48,406 bases of DNA, from positions 1 through 48,406 of the forward strand of contig CALGLJ010000046.1 of the NCBI GenBank assembly GCA_937930235.1, in the 5' to 3' direction. The position numbers and the translations under genes are program-made. The stretch is from an uncultured Verrucomicrobiales bacterium (GTDB lineage Bacteria; Verrucomicrobiota; Verrucomicrobiia; Verrucomicrobiales; Akkermansiaceae). The notes under the pieces were generated by a model that saw nothing but the letters and a program-made list of their open reading frames with translations, searched no databases and was not told the origin of the DNA. This document shows, one piece after another, positions 1 to 7,793 of the stretch (its first letter is position 1; each line of letters starts with the position of its first letter).

Positions 1-618
1 CTGTTTCGCGAAGCGCTTCAACCAATGAAAGGTGTCTCCTTTGCAAAAGTAATGCGCATCTGGGTCGAGTTGATTGAGGGTGAAATTTTCTTTCGCCCAG
101 TCGAGATACACTTGGGAGAGATCAAGAGTAGTGGTCTTTGCTCCGCCGAGCGCGGCCGTGACCGAGAAGACTCCCGTGTAGGCAAAGGTATTTAACACCG
201 TCGTATCAGGAGAGGAAAGAGCCCGCAACTTCGCGCGGTTCTCACGCTGGTCGAGGAAGATGCCTTGGGAATATCCTGATTGGAAAGAGAGGCGACAGTG
301 GACTCCATTTTCGGTTCCGGTGAAGTATTCGGGCATGATGGTGCCACCGAGATGGATGGGGGATTCCTTTTGATGTTGATCGAGCCGTTTCCAGTAGAGT
401 GAGGGCGCCATTTCGCGCAAGGTGTTCTTTAAATCTTGGGAGAGATGCGGTCCTTGGGTGGATACGAGCCATGCTCCGCCGTAGCTTTCAAGATAGATTC
501 CGGGCAGTCCATCGCCCTCGCCATCGAGTAAACGGAGTGAATTTGTAGAGTCATCCAGTAGATGAGCGCGTTTCTGAATCGCGGTAGTGAGAATTTGTTG
601 CAGGCGAGAGGTGGACAT
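1..618 (-). CDS. RlmI-like class I SAM-dependent methyltransferase (3' end outside window)
   Basis: The reverse strand is open from codon 1 at position 618 to the window edge (206 codons), so it is missing from the ORF track; the listed 242..472 ORF is an out-of-frame shadow. The protein reads GEGDGLPGIYLE near residue 30, then GIFLDQRENR and LNTFAYTGVFSVTAA, the SAM-binding block typical of RlmI/YccW-type 23S rRNA cytosine methyltransferases, followed by TTLDLSQVYLDWAKEN. The PUA domain that normally precedes this block is absent, so substrate specificity is uncertain. Start: ATG at 618 (MSTSRLQQ), or in-frame ATG at 639 (MIEDPRP). It is divergent from the phosphohexomutase, with only 10-31 bases between starts. 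The C-terminal part of the fold is outside the window. Confidence 0.85.
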   Translation of the reverse strand, partial: MSTSRLQQILTTAIQKRAHLLDDSTNSLRLLDGEGDGLPGIYLESYGGAWLVSTQGPHLSQDLKNTLREMAPSLYWKRLDQHQKESPIHLGGTIMPEYFTGTENGVHCRLSFQSGYSQGIFLDQRENRAKLRALSSPDTTVLNTFAYTGVFSVTAALGGAKTTTLDLSQVYLDWAKENFTLNQLDPDAHYFCKGDTFHWLKRFAKQ

Positions 619-649
619 CGGGCGCGGGTCTTCTATCATCGCCCCAGCA

Positions 650-2557
650 ATGAGCGAATGGAAATCGACGCTGGATGAGGCCGTAAGCCAGAGACATCTC
701 TCTGAGGAAGCACGGAATAATATTGAGTTATACCTTCAGGGCACCGCTTCTCCCGTGGGAGAGCAAGCGATTCGAGAGCTGATTGAAGCAGGGGAGTGGC
801 AAGAAATTGATGATCGATTTTACAAGACTCTAGCCTTTGGGACTGGGGGATTGCGAGGGCGCACGGTCGGAAAAATCATCACGAAAGCGGAGCAGGGTGA
901 AGGTGGTCCGCTTGAGCGACCGGAGTTTCCCTGTGCGGGAACTGCCAGCATGAATTTCTTCAATCTTCGCCGCGCGATGATCGGGATGGTGCAGTATCTC
1001 AAAAAAAATGCCTCCACTGAGGGCAAGCCCGCGATTGTGATCGGCCACGATTCTCGGCATTTTTCGAAAGATTTTGCCGAAGCCTGTGCCACCGTTTGCA
1101 CCGATCATGGATGTGATGCGTATCTCTTTCAAGGACCACGAGCGACGCCTCAGGTTTCCTTCGCCATTCGTGAGTTAAGGGCGGATGCCGGAGTGGTCCT
1201 GACGGCCAGCCATAATCCCTCGCACGATAATGGGTTCAAAGCTTACTTTTCTGATGGGGGGCAGATCATCGAACCTCACGCCAGCAAAATCATTAAAGAA
1301 GTCAATGCGCTCGAAAGTGAGAGCTATCAAGCGCTACCAGAGGCCGAACAAGGAGAGCTGAAAATTTTGGGAGCCGAGATGGATCGGGTCTACATGGACC
1401 GTCTGCGCAGTGTGCTACTGCGTCCGAATCTTCTGGAAGGAAAGGCGGCGAAAGTGGTTTACACCAATCTTCATGGGACTGGTGGGGTCATCATTGTCCC
1501 GATGCTACGTGAACTCGGTTTTGAGGTGATTACGGTTCCTGAACAGGACGAGCCAGATGGTCGTTTCCCTACCGTCGCTTCTCCGAATCCGGAAAATGCT
1601 CCGACCTTGGCCATGGGAATTGCGCTTGCGGAGAAGGTGGGGGCAGATGCGGTCATCGGAACTGATCCCGATTGTGATCGGATGGGAGTGGCCGTGAGAA
1701 ATTGCGAAGGAAAGATGGAACTGCTCACCGGAAATCAAATTGGTTCTCTCATGGGGTGGTATCGCATCAAAACGATGTTTGATCTGGGATGGCTGACGGA
1801 AAGTAATCGAAGCCGCGCGGTCACCGTGAAGACCCTCGTTACCACACCCTTGCAAGATGCGGTCGCGGCAAAATATGGCATTGGAGTGGTCAATACCCTG
1901 ACCGGATTCAAATACATCGGAGAGAAGTTAGAGAAGTACGAGAAGGCCATTCCTGAAAATAAAAAAGGCGACTATCGTAATCTCAGCGAGGAAGAGAGCC
2001 GGAAGTTACGTCTAGAGTATTCTAAATTTTTCGTCTTTGGGGGGGAGGAGAGTTACGGCTATCTCGGTTCTGATTTTGTCCGTGATAAAGATGGCAATGC
2101 CTCGGCGGTGATGTTTGCGGAATTGGCTGCATATGCCATGAGTAAAGGGACCACCATTACCGGCCTCCGTGATCGGGTATGGCAGGAGTATGGAGTCCAT
2201 TTAGAAATGGGAACGAACCTCGTCATGGAAGGCGCGGAAGGCGCTCGTAAGATTGCCGCCCTCGTAAAATCTTATAGTGAACATCCCCCTGAACGAATCG
2301 ATGGTGTGGCCTGTGTCAGGGTCCGTGATTATGCGCAAGGAGGTTTTTATGACGAAGAAGGGGACGAGCTTCCTGCGGCGGCTATGTTGATCGTAGACTT
2401 AGAGGATGGAAGGACCTTTGCCATTCGTCCTTCGGGGACAGAGCCTAAAATTAAATACTATCTCTTTGGAAAAGGAGATCAACGAGAAGCGGTTCAAAAG
2501 TCTCTCGACTCTCTCTGGTCTGATCTTGAAAAAGATGCGCACCAACGGATGAGCTGA
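650..2557 (+). CDS. phospho-sugar mutase (phosphoglucomutase/phosphomannomutase family)
   Basis: Alpha-D-phosphohexomutase of 635 residues that interconverts hexose 1- and 6-phosphates in the cytoplasm, feeding glycogen, nucleotide-sugar and envelope synthesis. The four diagnostic loops occur in order: TASHNPSHDNGFKAY near residue 185 (phosphoserine loop), DPDCDR near 338 (metal loop, Cys in place of the usual Gly), GEESYG near 464 (sugar-binding loop) and RPSGTEPK near 592 (phosphate loop). Length and loop spacing match the long PgcA/PGM2-like subgroup. The track begins at a GTG at 587, but those 21 extra residues look non-native and overlap the divergent gene; ATG 650 (MSEWKSTLDEA) is preferred although it has no Shine-Dalgarno sequence. 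Glucose versus mannose preference cannot be told from sequence. Confidence 0.93.
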   Translation: MSEWKSTLDEAVSQRHLSEEARNNIELYLQGTASPVGEQAIRELIEAGEWQEIDDRFYKTLAFGTGGLRGRTVGKIITKAEQGEGGPLERPEFPCAGTASMNFFNLRRAMIGMVQYLKKNASTEGKPAIVIGHDSRHFSKDFAEACATVCTDHGCDAYLFQGPRATPQVSFAIRELRADAGVVLTASHNPSHDNGFKAYFSDGGQIIEPHASKIIKEVNALESESYQALPEAEQGELKILGAEMDRVYMDRLRSVLLRPNLLEGKAAKVVYTNLHGTGGVIIVPMLRELGFEVITVPEQDEPDGRFPTVASPNPENAPTLAMGIALAEKVGADAVIGTDPDCDRMGVAVRNCEGKMELLTGNQIGSLMGWYRIKTMFDLGWLTESNRSRAVTVKTLVTTPLQDAVAAKYGIGVVNTLTGFKYIGEKLEKYEKAIPENKKGDYRNLSEEESRKLRLEYSKFFVFGGEESYGYLGSDFVRDKDGNASAVMFAELAAYAMSKGTTITGLRDRVWQEYGVHLEMGTNLVMEGAEGARKIAALVKSYSEHPPERIDGVACVRVRDYAQGGFYDEEGDELPAAAMLIVDLEDGRTFAIRPSGTEPKIKYYLFGKGDQREAVQKSLDSLWSDLEKDAHQRMS

Positions 2558-2594
2558 AGTCAGGTGAATGGGAGTTCGTCGTGCCGAGTAAGCT

Positions 2595-4310
2595 ATGAAA
2601 ATGTGTGTTCTCAGATCATTGGGCGCGGTTCTGAGTGGGGGAGCTTTGTCTCTTTGTTTTCCTCCTTTTCATCAGACTTGGCTTGTCTGGGGGTGGCTCT
2701 GGCTTCTCTTTCCCATTCTCTGGACAGCCCGGTCTAAGAAGCAAGCTTTCGCCTTTGGCTACCTCGCAGGGTTCGCTTTTTGGGCCGTCAATATGAAATG
2801 GATTCTCACCGTGAGCTGGGTGGGAGTGATCGCGATCGCAGCTTATCTTGCTCTTTACTTTGGTTTCTTTGCCCTTTTCGCGGCCACCGCCGGGAATCCA
2901 TGGCGGAAGAATACTCCGGTGGCCCGATCGATCGCACAGCGCTTTCGTGAATGTGGTCGGAGCTTAGGATTTGCGGCCTTACTCGGTGGCTTTTGGTGCG
3001 GTCTGGAGTGGATCCGAGGGTGGTTTCTCACCGGCTTTGGGTGGAATGGTCTCGGAGTGACATTTTATGATACTCTCGTGCTGGCCCAGAATGCCGAATT
3101 TATCGGAGTGATCGGTCTCTCATTTTTACCGGTGTTTTTTAGTGCGGTCGTGGTCCAGGTCGCTCGTCGTTTTTATCGCCACAGTATGAAGGAGGGGGCG
3201 AAGTTCCTCTACTGGGATCTCGCGACGTGTCTCATCGTTCTCATGATAGCCCTCAGTGTCGGAACTGCACGGCTGAGTTTGGTTCATAATGAAGACGTGA
3301 TCAAAGCGGATATTCTCCTCGTGCAGCAAGACATCCCCCAACTGGCCCACCAAGTCACTTGGACTGCGAATGAAATCATCGATGGATTCATCGAGTTGAC
3401 CGAGAATAAGCTCTCAGAAATCGATGAAGCCGCCGCCAAGGAGTTGATCGAATCACAAGGAGCGCCGACTTCGATTCGGCGACCGGACATGGTGGTCTGG
3501 CCTGAAACTGCGCTATTGGATCGTTTCTATCGCCAGGGGCAGAGTCAACCTATGGCTGGGGCCCCACTCGAAGGTGCGTTGTCTTATTTCCGCCGTTTAG
3601 GTCAATTTGTTCACCTTACGGGAGTCGTTGAGACTGACCTTGAGACAAATGAATCCTGGAATTCCATTTTGCAAATCACTCCCGAAAATGAACGCGCTAC
3701 ATACCGGAAGCAGCACCGCGTCCTCTTCGGAGAATACATTCCAGATATCAAGATTCTGCGTCAACTCTACGAACATTCTGCGGGAGTAGAATATTACGAT
3801 AATATCGCGGCCGGAAAAGGGAATGAGGGGCTTTCCTTCATGATCAGAGGGGAAGCTGTCGAGATGATTCCTTCGATTTGCTTTGAAGACACAGTGCCAC
3901 GGCAGACTCGGAAATTTGTCAAAGACATCCCTCAAGTCATCGTCAATGTCACAAATGACGGCTGGTTTCAAGAGAGTGAAGGGGCAGCGCAGCATTTTGC
4001 AAATGCCCGCTTCCGCGCGATCGAAATTCGACGGCCTATGATCCGGTGCGCTAATCGTGGCACGACCGGGATCATCTCGGTCACCGGCTCCACGATTGAT
4101 CCCGTAAATCATGAACGACGTGAGCTCATTGATGAAAATGGTTCTCACTTTACCCGCGGAACCCTTCTGGCCTCAGTCTACATCCCGAGATCTCCCATTC
4201 GGACGCTCTACTCGCTTTATGGAGACTGGTTCGCAGTGCTCGGTTTGGTGAGTGCTTTTCTTTGGCTCATCACCGTCAGAATCTGGCCTTCCTATAAATC
4301 ATCCCATTGA
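2595..4310 (+). CDS. lnt: apolipoprotein N-acyltransferase
   Basis: Inner-membrane enzyme that adds the third acyl chain to the N-terminal cysteine of lipoproteins, the last step of lipoprotein maturation in Gram-negative bacteria. The N-terminal 230 residues contain about six to seven hydrophobic helices; the nitrilase-like domain follows. All three catalytic positions are visible: Glu304 in WPETA, Lys372 in YRKQHRVLFGEYIP and Cys429 in PSICFED. Downstream NVTNDGWF and RAIEIRRPMIRCANRGTTG are also family signatures. At 571 residues it is somewhat longer than E. coli Lnt (512). It follows the mutase by 37 bases and may be cotranscribed. Its last 19 bases overlap the convergent repeat-protein gene tail to tail. 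Confidence 0.95.
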   Translation: MKMCVLRSLGAVLSGGALSLCFPPFHQTWLVWGWLWLLFPILWTARSKKQAFAFGYLAGFAFWAVNMKWILTVSWVGVIAIAAYLALYFGFFALFAATAGNPWRKNTPVARSIAQRFRECGRSLGFAALLGGFWCGLEWIRGWFLTGFGWNGLGVTFYDTLVLAQNAEFIGVIGLSFLPVFFSAVVVQVARRFYRHSMKEGAKFLYWDLATCLIVLMIALSVGTARLSLVHNEDVIKADILLVQQDIPQLAHQVTWTANEIIDGFIELTENKLSEIDEAAAKELIESQGAPTSIRRPDMVVWPETALLDRFYRQGQSQPMAGAPLEGALSYFRRLGQFVHLTGVVETDLETNESWNSILQITPENERATYRKQHRVLFGEYIPDIKILRQLYEHSAGVEYYDNIAAGKGNEGLSFMIRGEAVEMIPSICFEDTVPRQTRKFVKDIPQVIVNVTNDGWFQESEGAAQHFANARFRAIEIRRPMIRCANRGTTGIISVTGSTIDPVNHERRELIDENGSHFTRGTLLASVYIPRSPIRTLYSLYGDWFAVLGLVSAFLWLITVRIWPSYKSSH

Positions 4311-5545
4311 TCTCTGGGGACGATGGAACGAAAGACCCTGACCGAGATCGATTCAGAATGAGCTTTTGCCCACGCAATGGCCGAGGGAGGGTCATTGCGA
4401 GACCACGCTTTGAGAATCGTTCGATAAAATTGATGTCGTTGAGTTTCCTTCGAGAGGCTGCCCACGTGCTCTAGTGCTGTTTCTGGATCGAGCGGGGTCG
4501 CTTCCTTCAGGAACTGAATGCGTGCGCCATCAAGGTCTGGATCATCCCCCAATTTTTGCAGCCACCGCGCTGCTTCGATTGGGTCTTTCCTCGTCATATG
4601 CTTCGCCACTCCCTCGGCTGCTTCCGTGAGGGTATCGGGCGGGAGGCTTTCAGCCCACAGTGCGGCAGCATCTAAATCTTGCTCCGCAAAGATATCAGCC
4701 ACGATCTCCGAGGCATCGCGTCGGACTTTCGTTGTTTGAATGTTCTCAATCCATGTTGAAGCTCCCTGAGGATCATGCCGAGCGAGTGGAGCGGCTAAAT
4801 TACGAGCCATGATATTTTGCATTTTTGGCTCCGCGATCATCTCAATCCATTGATTGGCATACTCTGTTCCTCGAGTCACGACATCTGGAATGACTGCGCG
4901 AATCGCTCGATTCTTCGTCTCGCTGGCGGGAAGGCTCTCTAAAGTAAGAAGGGCGGCATCGAGATCATTCTGCGCAATCCCATCAATGAGTCCGATCATC
5001 CAATCATTCACCTTTCCATCGAAATCTATCCGCGCAACGGCCTCTGCCGCGGCCTCTGGATCCATCGCGGCCCAGCTTGCGATTGCAGTCCGGCGGGCGG
5101 TCCCATTGAGTTCATGGTCTTGCAGATATTGAATGGTAGCGAGAGGATCTTGCTTGATCCAACCGGCCAGCAAGAGATGAAATTCAGTCTCATGATGATT
5201 CGTCCAATTTTCTTGTTGGAAGGTCTTTGCGATTTCTTCGAACTCGCTCGAGCTCATCCCATCAATCAGAGCGAGAAGAAGACGTGTTCGCTCCACCCGA
5301 TCATTGGTTCCGAGAATATTTGAAAGGTCTTTTTGAAAGCCTCCCCTAATTCCTGAGCTGGTGTTTCTTCTGGAAAGAGCCTCATGAAGCCGAGGCTCCG
5401 TCGATGAATGGGTGGCTCCGCTCTCATTGTTTCTCTCTGGATCCTGAGATTGATGTGAGAAAGAAAAGCGCCCAATGACCAAACCAATCATCAGAGGCAT
5501 GATCCATGCAATTCGTTTGAGTTGAATAAAGGACTGAAAATTCAC
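4292..5545 (-). CDS. membrane-anchored helical repeat protein (W..DP repeats), function unknown
   Basis: No specific function recognised. A single hydrophobic segment at residues 11-28 (IAWIMPLMIGLVIG) suggests an N-terminal anchor, followed by about 80 polar residues and then around eight degenerate repeats of 30-37 residues with a W...DP.aA..W shape (SWAAMDPEAAAEAV, WIKQDPLATIQYL, HMTRKDPIEAARWL, WSRNDPPSAIAWA). This looks like an alpha-solenoid related in shape to TPR/Sel1 repeats, probably a periplasmic binding scaffold. I remember similar repeat proteins as common in Verrucomicrobiota. The start is GTG at 5545. It is convergent with lnt (19-base overlap) and divergent from the TonB receptor leader. 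Confidence 0.75.
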   Translation of the reverse strand: MNFQSFIQLKRIAWIMPLMIGLVIGRFSFSHQSQDPERNNESGATHSSTEPRLHEALSRRNTSSGIRGGFQKDLSNILGTNDRVERTRLLLALIDGMSSSEFEEIAKTFQQENWTNHHETEFHLLLAGWIKQDPLATIQYLQDHELNGTARRTAIASWAAMDPEAAAEAVARIDFDGKVNDWMIGLIDGIAQNDLDAALLTLESLPASETKNRAIRAVIPDVVTRGTEYANQWIEMIAEPKMQNIMARNLAAPLARHDPQGASTWIENIQTTKVRRDASEIVADIFAEQDLDAAALWAESLPPDTLTEAAEGVAKHMTRKDPIEAARWLQKLGDDPDLDGARIQFLKEATPLDPETALEHVGSLSKETQRHQFYRTILKAWSRNDPPSAIAWAKAHSESISVRVFRSIVPRDQWDDL

Positions 5546-5608
5546 GAGAGGGTATCAAGAGAACGGAGAAATTCTGAATTTCTTTCAGCGCTATGCCCTT
5601 GTCACTAC

Positions 5609-5620
5609 TCAGGTACCTGA
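5609..5620. promoter_or_regulatory. 12-bp perfect palindrome TCAGGTACCTGA
   Basis: A perfect palindrome lies just upstream of an AAGGAG Shine-Dalgarno-like sequence at 5620-5625 and of the first leader mini-ORF. It could be an operator for the TonB receptor operon or the oppositely oriented repeat-protein gene. A 12-bp palindrome can occur by chance in a window this size; only its location supports a role. Confidence 0.3.
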
Positions 5621-5629
5621 AGGAGATAA

Positions 5630-5646
5630 GTGCAAAAAAGTTGCAC
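5630..5646 (+). promoter_or_regulatory. dyad element 1 (GTGCAA-AAAAG-TTGCAC) before TonB receptor
   Basis: A 17-base dyad with perfect 6-bp arms and a 5-base centre. The 15-base core TGCAAAAAAGTTGCA recurs exactly 44 bases downstream. The outermost pair is G/C here and A/T in copy 2, so symmetry is preserved by a paired change. It could be a DNA operator; spacing of about four helical turns would place two dimers on one face. It could instead be an RNA hairpin that sequesters the GTG start at 5630. Confidence 0.6.
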
Positions 5647-5674
5647 TATTAGTTGGCTTTCGGTGTTTCACTAA
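5630..5674 (+). CDS. leader mini-ORF 1 (14 codons, MQKSC start)
   Basis: GTG start preceded four bases upstream by AAGGAG, one of the few strong ribosome-binding sequences in the window. The peptide would be MQKSCTISWLSVFH. Its TAA stop shares its last base with the ATG of mini-ORF 2 (TAATG junction). Too short for the ORF track. It may be a leader peptide for the TonB receptor, or a chance reading of the dyad element. Which is true cannot be settled from one genome. Confidence 0.35.
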   Translation: MQKSCTISWLSVFH

Positions 5675-5690
5675 TGCAAAAAAGTTGCAT
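5674..5690 (+). promoter_or_regulatory. dyad element 2 (ATGCAA-AAAAG-TTGCAT) before TonB receptor
   Basis: Second copy of the 17-base dyad with an identical 15-base core and the outer pair changed from G/C to A/T. It ends 60 bases before the receptor start codon and overlaps the start of mini-ORF 2. Metal-uptake receptors are commonly controlled by Fur-family or similar dimeric repressors binding short dyads, but this sequence does not match the Fur or Zur boxes I know well, so the regulator is left open. Confidence 0.6.
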
Positions 5691-5754
5691 CATAACTGCG
5701 AGGAATATTCCTGCACTTCTGATTTTCACTCAAACTCAATTACACAATACATGA
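5674..5754 (+). CDS. leader mini-ORF 2 (26 codons, MQKSC start)
   Basis: ATG start inside the second dyad; the first five codons again read MQKSC, followed by IITARNIPALLIFTQTQLHNT. The TGA stop overlaps the TonB receptor ATG in an ATGA junction at 5751-5754, so the two leader ORFs and the receptor form a continuous chain of stop-start overlaps. This suggests translational coupling, with the strong Shine-Dalgarno of mini-ORF 1 feeding the chain. No function of the peptide is evident, and a by-product of the repeated dyad remains possible. Confidence 0.35.
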   Translation: MQKSCIITARNIPALLIFTQTQLHNT

Positions 5755-7784
5755 AACTAACCCGTTCACGATACGGCCGTTTGATCGGTCTGACGACTCT
5801 TCTTCACCTGCCAATGTTGCTTGCTCAGGACATCTTGGATTCAGGAATTGATGCTCTTGATCCGGTGGTCGTGATCGGGGATGTTGATGATGGTTTTGAA
5901 GCATTTGCCAGTGGAAAATTGGCTGGTTCGTACGATATCATTAAACGTGATCAACTGATTTATGAGCATCCTGATGATACCTTGGAGCTGTTCTCGAAAG
6001 TTCCTGGGGTGACACTCTCTCGCTATAATCAAGGAATCATCAACACCGACATTTCCATTCGTGGTTTTGCGGGTGATGGCACTACGCCACATGGCAAACT
6101 CTTGATCGATGGTATTCCGTCGAATTTGCACAATGGATTCAATGAACTCGATCAAATGTTCCCTCTCGCGATTGGCGGAATTGAGGTTTTCAAGGGAACT
6201 GGCGACGTTCGTTTTGGTCTCTACAACATTGCTGGAAATTACCAAGTCAGTTCACGCACGGACTTAGCTCGTGAAATCCAATTGACCTACGGAAGTTTCG
6301 ATGCACGCGAAATTCAGGCTTACTGGGGCCTGAAAAGTGGGAATCTCACTCACAACTACTTTCTCGGGTGGCGTGAATCAAATGGATATCGCGATCATAC
6401 GGACTTGAGAAAATATACTCTTTCAGGGCGTTGGTCTTACGAATTTGATGACGCGACTCGCCTAAGTCTGATTGCGAGGACCTCGAGCTATGATGGGGAA
6501 TCGCCGGGTTATCTTGATCGTGAGACTGCTCGGACAGATCCTAGATCATCGGCGGAATTTGCGAGTGAAGACGGAGGTGAGAAATCAGTGGATCATATTA
6601 GTCTTCACTTCGATAAGGAGTTGCTTGGGGGCGATCTGACATTTTCTGCGAAAGCGTATTATCAAAATTTTGAACGGAACCGTTGGGTTCGCTTCAGTGA
6701 AGCGGGCAGTTTGAGAAATCGTATCGATGATCAAGATATGAGTGGTTTGATCACCTCTCTGGAGTGGAATTTTCATGATCAATGGACCTTACGAGCTGGT
6801 CTGGATTATGAATATCAAGACGTGTTAGAGCAGCGTTTCCAAGTTGCTGGTAACACACGTGAAGGGGCGATCGAAAGGGTCCGCCGAAATCATCGTTATG
6901 ATTTGGAGATTCTTGGGGGCTTCGTCAGCGTAGAGCACAATCCGACAGATTGGTTGCGCTGGAATGCTGGGGTTCGCCTGGATCATCTGGATGGCGATTT
7001 TGAGAATCTGGAAATTGCTGATGCCACTCGGTTTGGTGAGGTGCATGACTTTGGGGTGATTGTGCAGCCCAAGGTGAATCTCTTTGTTTCACTGAGTGAT
7101 TCATTAACAGCGTTTGCAAATGCAGGGAGGAGCTTTCAGCATCCCTTTGGAGCGGCCCTTTACACGAATGGAGATCGTTCCATCCGTGATGTCTCAATCA
7201 ATGATGGCTGGGAAGTGGGCTTTAAGTGGGATGCGACTGATGACCTCTCTTTGAGGGCATCTTATTGGCAGCAACAGGCCAGTGATGAATTTGTCGTTGT
7301 GGATGATGTACCTCGAAATGTGGGCGAAACTGATCGCGAAGGGATTGACCTTTCGCTCTCTTGGAATCCAAGTGAACAATTGAGTCTCTGGGGTAATTAC
7401 AGCTATACTTCTAGTGAGATCGTGAGCACCGATTCCACTCGGGCGGCTACTCGGGGGAATCGACTGCGGGGAGTGCCGGATTATACTTTTTCTATCGGTG
7501 GTTCTTATCATATCACCGAATCCCTCACCGCGCGATTGCACGTCGATGGACAGGGAAGTTATTTTGTGAATGAAAACAATCAGGGAGGGACTTTTGGAGG
7601 ATACACCTTGGTCAATGCTGGAATAGATTACGAGAAGGACTGGGGGCGTTTAAGTCTTCAGTTGAATAATTTATTGGACCGAGACTTTGAATACGTTTTC
7701 GACTTCGGTGATACCGGAGCCGCGACTATTCACTCTCCAGGAGACGGGATAAATGCCAGTCTTTCCTACACCTATGAATTTTAG
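5751..7784 (+). CDS. TonB-dependent outer-membrane receptor
   Basis: Outer-membrane transporter of 677 residues, driven by TonB-ExbBD, for a scarce ligand such as a metal chelate or vitamin. A signal peptide ends near residue 25 (MKLTRSRYGRLIGLTTLLHL...LLAQ). A TonB-box-like DPVVVIGD lies at about 37-44. The plug domain covers roughly 55-170 with ISIRGF, LLIDGIPSN and IEVFKGTGDVRFG, and a 22-strand-type barrel ends in ASLSYTYEF with the terminal Phe needed by BAM. The track starts at TTG 5685; ATG 5751 is preferred because it begins the signal peptide. The ligand is not identifiable; the plug resembles siderophore receptors. The DUF1624 gene follows by 9 bases. Confidence 0.92.
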   Translation: MKLTRSRYGRLIGLTTLLHLPMLLAQDILDSGIDALDPVVVIGDVDDGFEAFASGKLAGSYDIIKRDQLIYEHPDDTLELFSKVPGVTLSRYNQGIINTDISIRGFAGDGTTPHGKLLIDGIPSNLHNGFNELDQMFPLAIGGIEVFKGTGDVRFGLYNIAGNYQVSSRTDLAREIQLTYGSFDAREIQAYWGLKSGNLTHNYFLGWRESNGYRDHTDLRKYTLSGRWSYEFDDATRLSLIARTSSYDGESPGYLDRETARTDPRSSAEFASEDGGEKSVDHISLHFDKELLGGDLTFSAKAYYQNFERNRWVRFSEAGSLRNRIDDQDMSGLITSLEWNFHDQWTLRAGLDYEYQDVLEQRFQVAGNTREGAIERVRRNHRYDLEILGGFVSVEHNPTDWLRWNAGVRLDHLDGDFENLEIADATRFGEVHDFGVIVQPKVNLFVSLSDSLTAFANAGRSFQHPFGAALYTNGDRSIRDVSINDGWEVGFKWDATDDLSLRASYWQQQASDEFVVVDDVPRNVGETDREGIDLSLSWNPSEQLSLWGNYSYTSSEIVSTDSTRAATRGNRLRGVPDYTFSIGGSYHITESLTARLHVDGQGSYFVNENNQGGTFGGYTLVNAGIDYEKDWGRLSLQLNNLLDRDFEYVFDFGDTGAATIHSPGDGINASLSYTYEF

Positions 7785-7793
7785 GTGACATAG

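Noticed and set aside
242-472. 76-aa minus-strand ORF
   Set aside because: Out of frame with the RlmI-like methyltransferase that is open to the left edge.
3597-4148. 183-aa minus-strand ORF
   Set aside because: Antisense to the catalytic domain of lnt.
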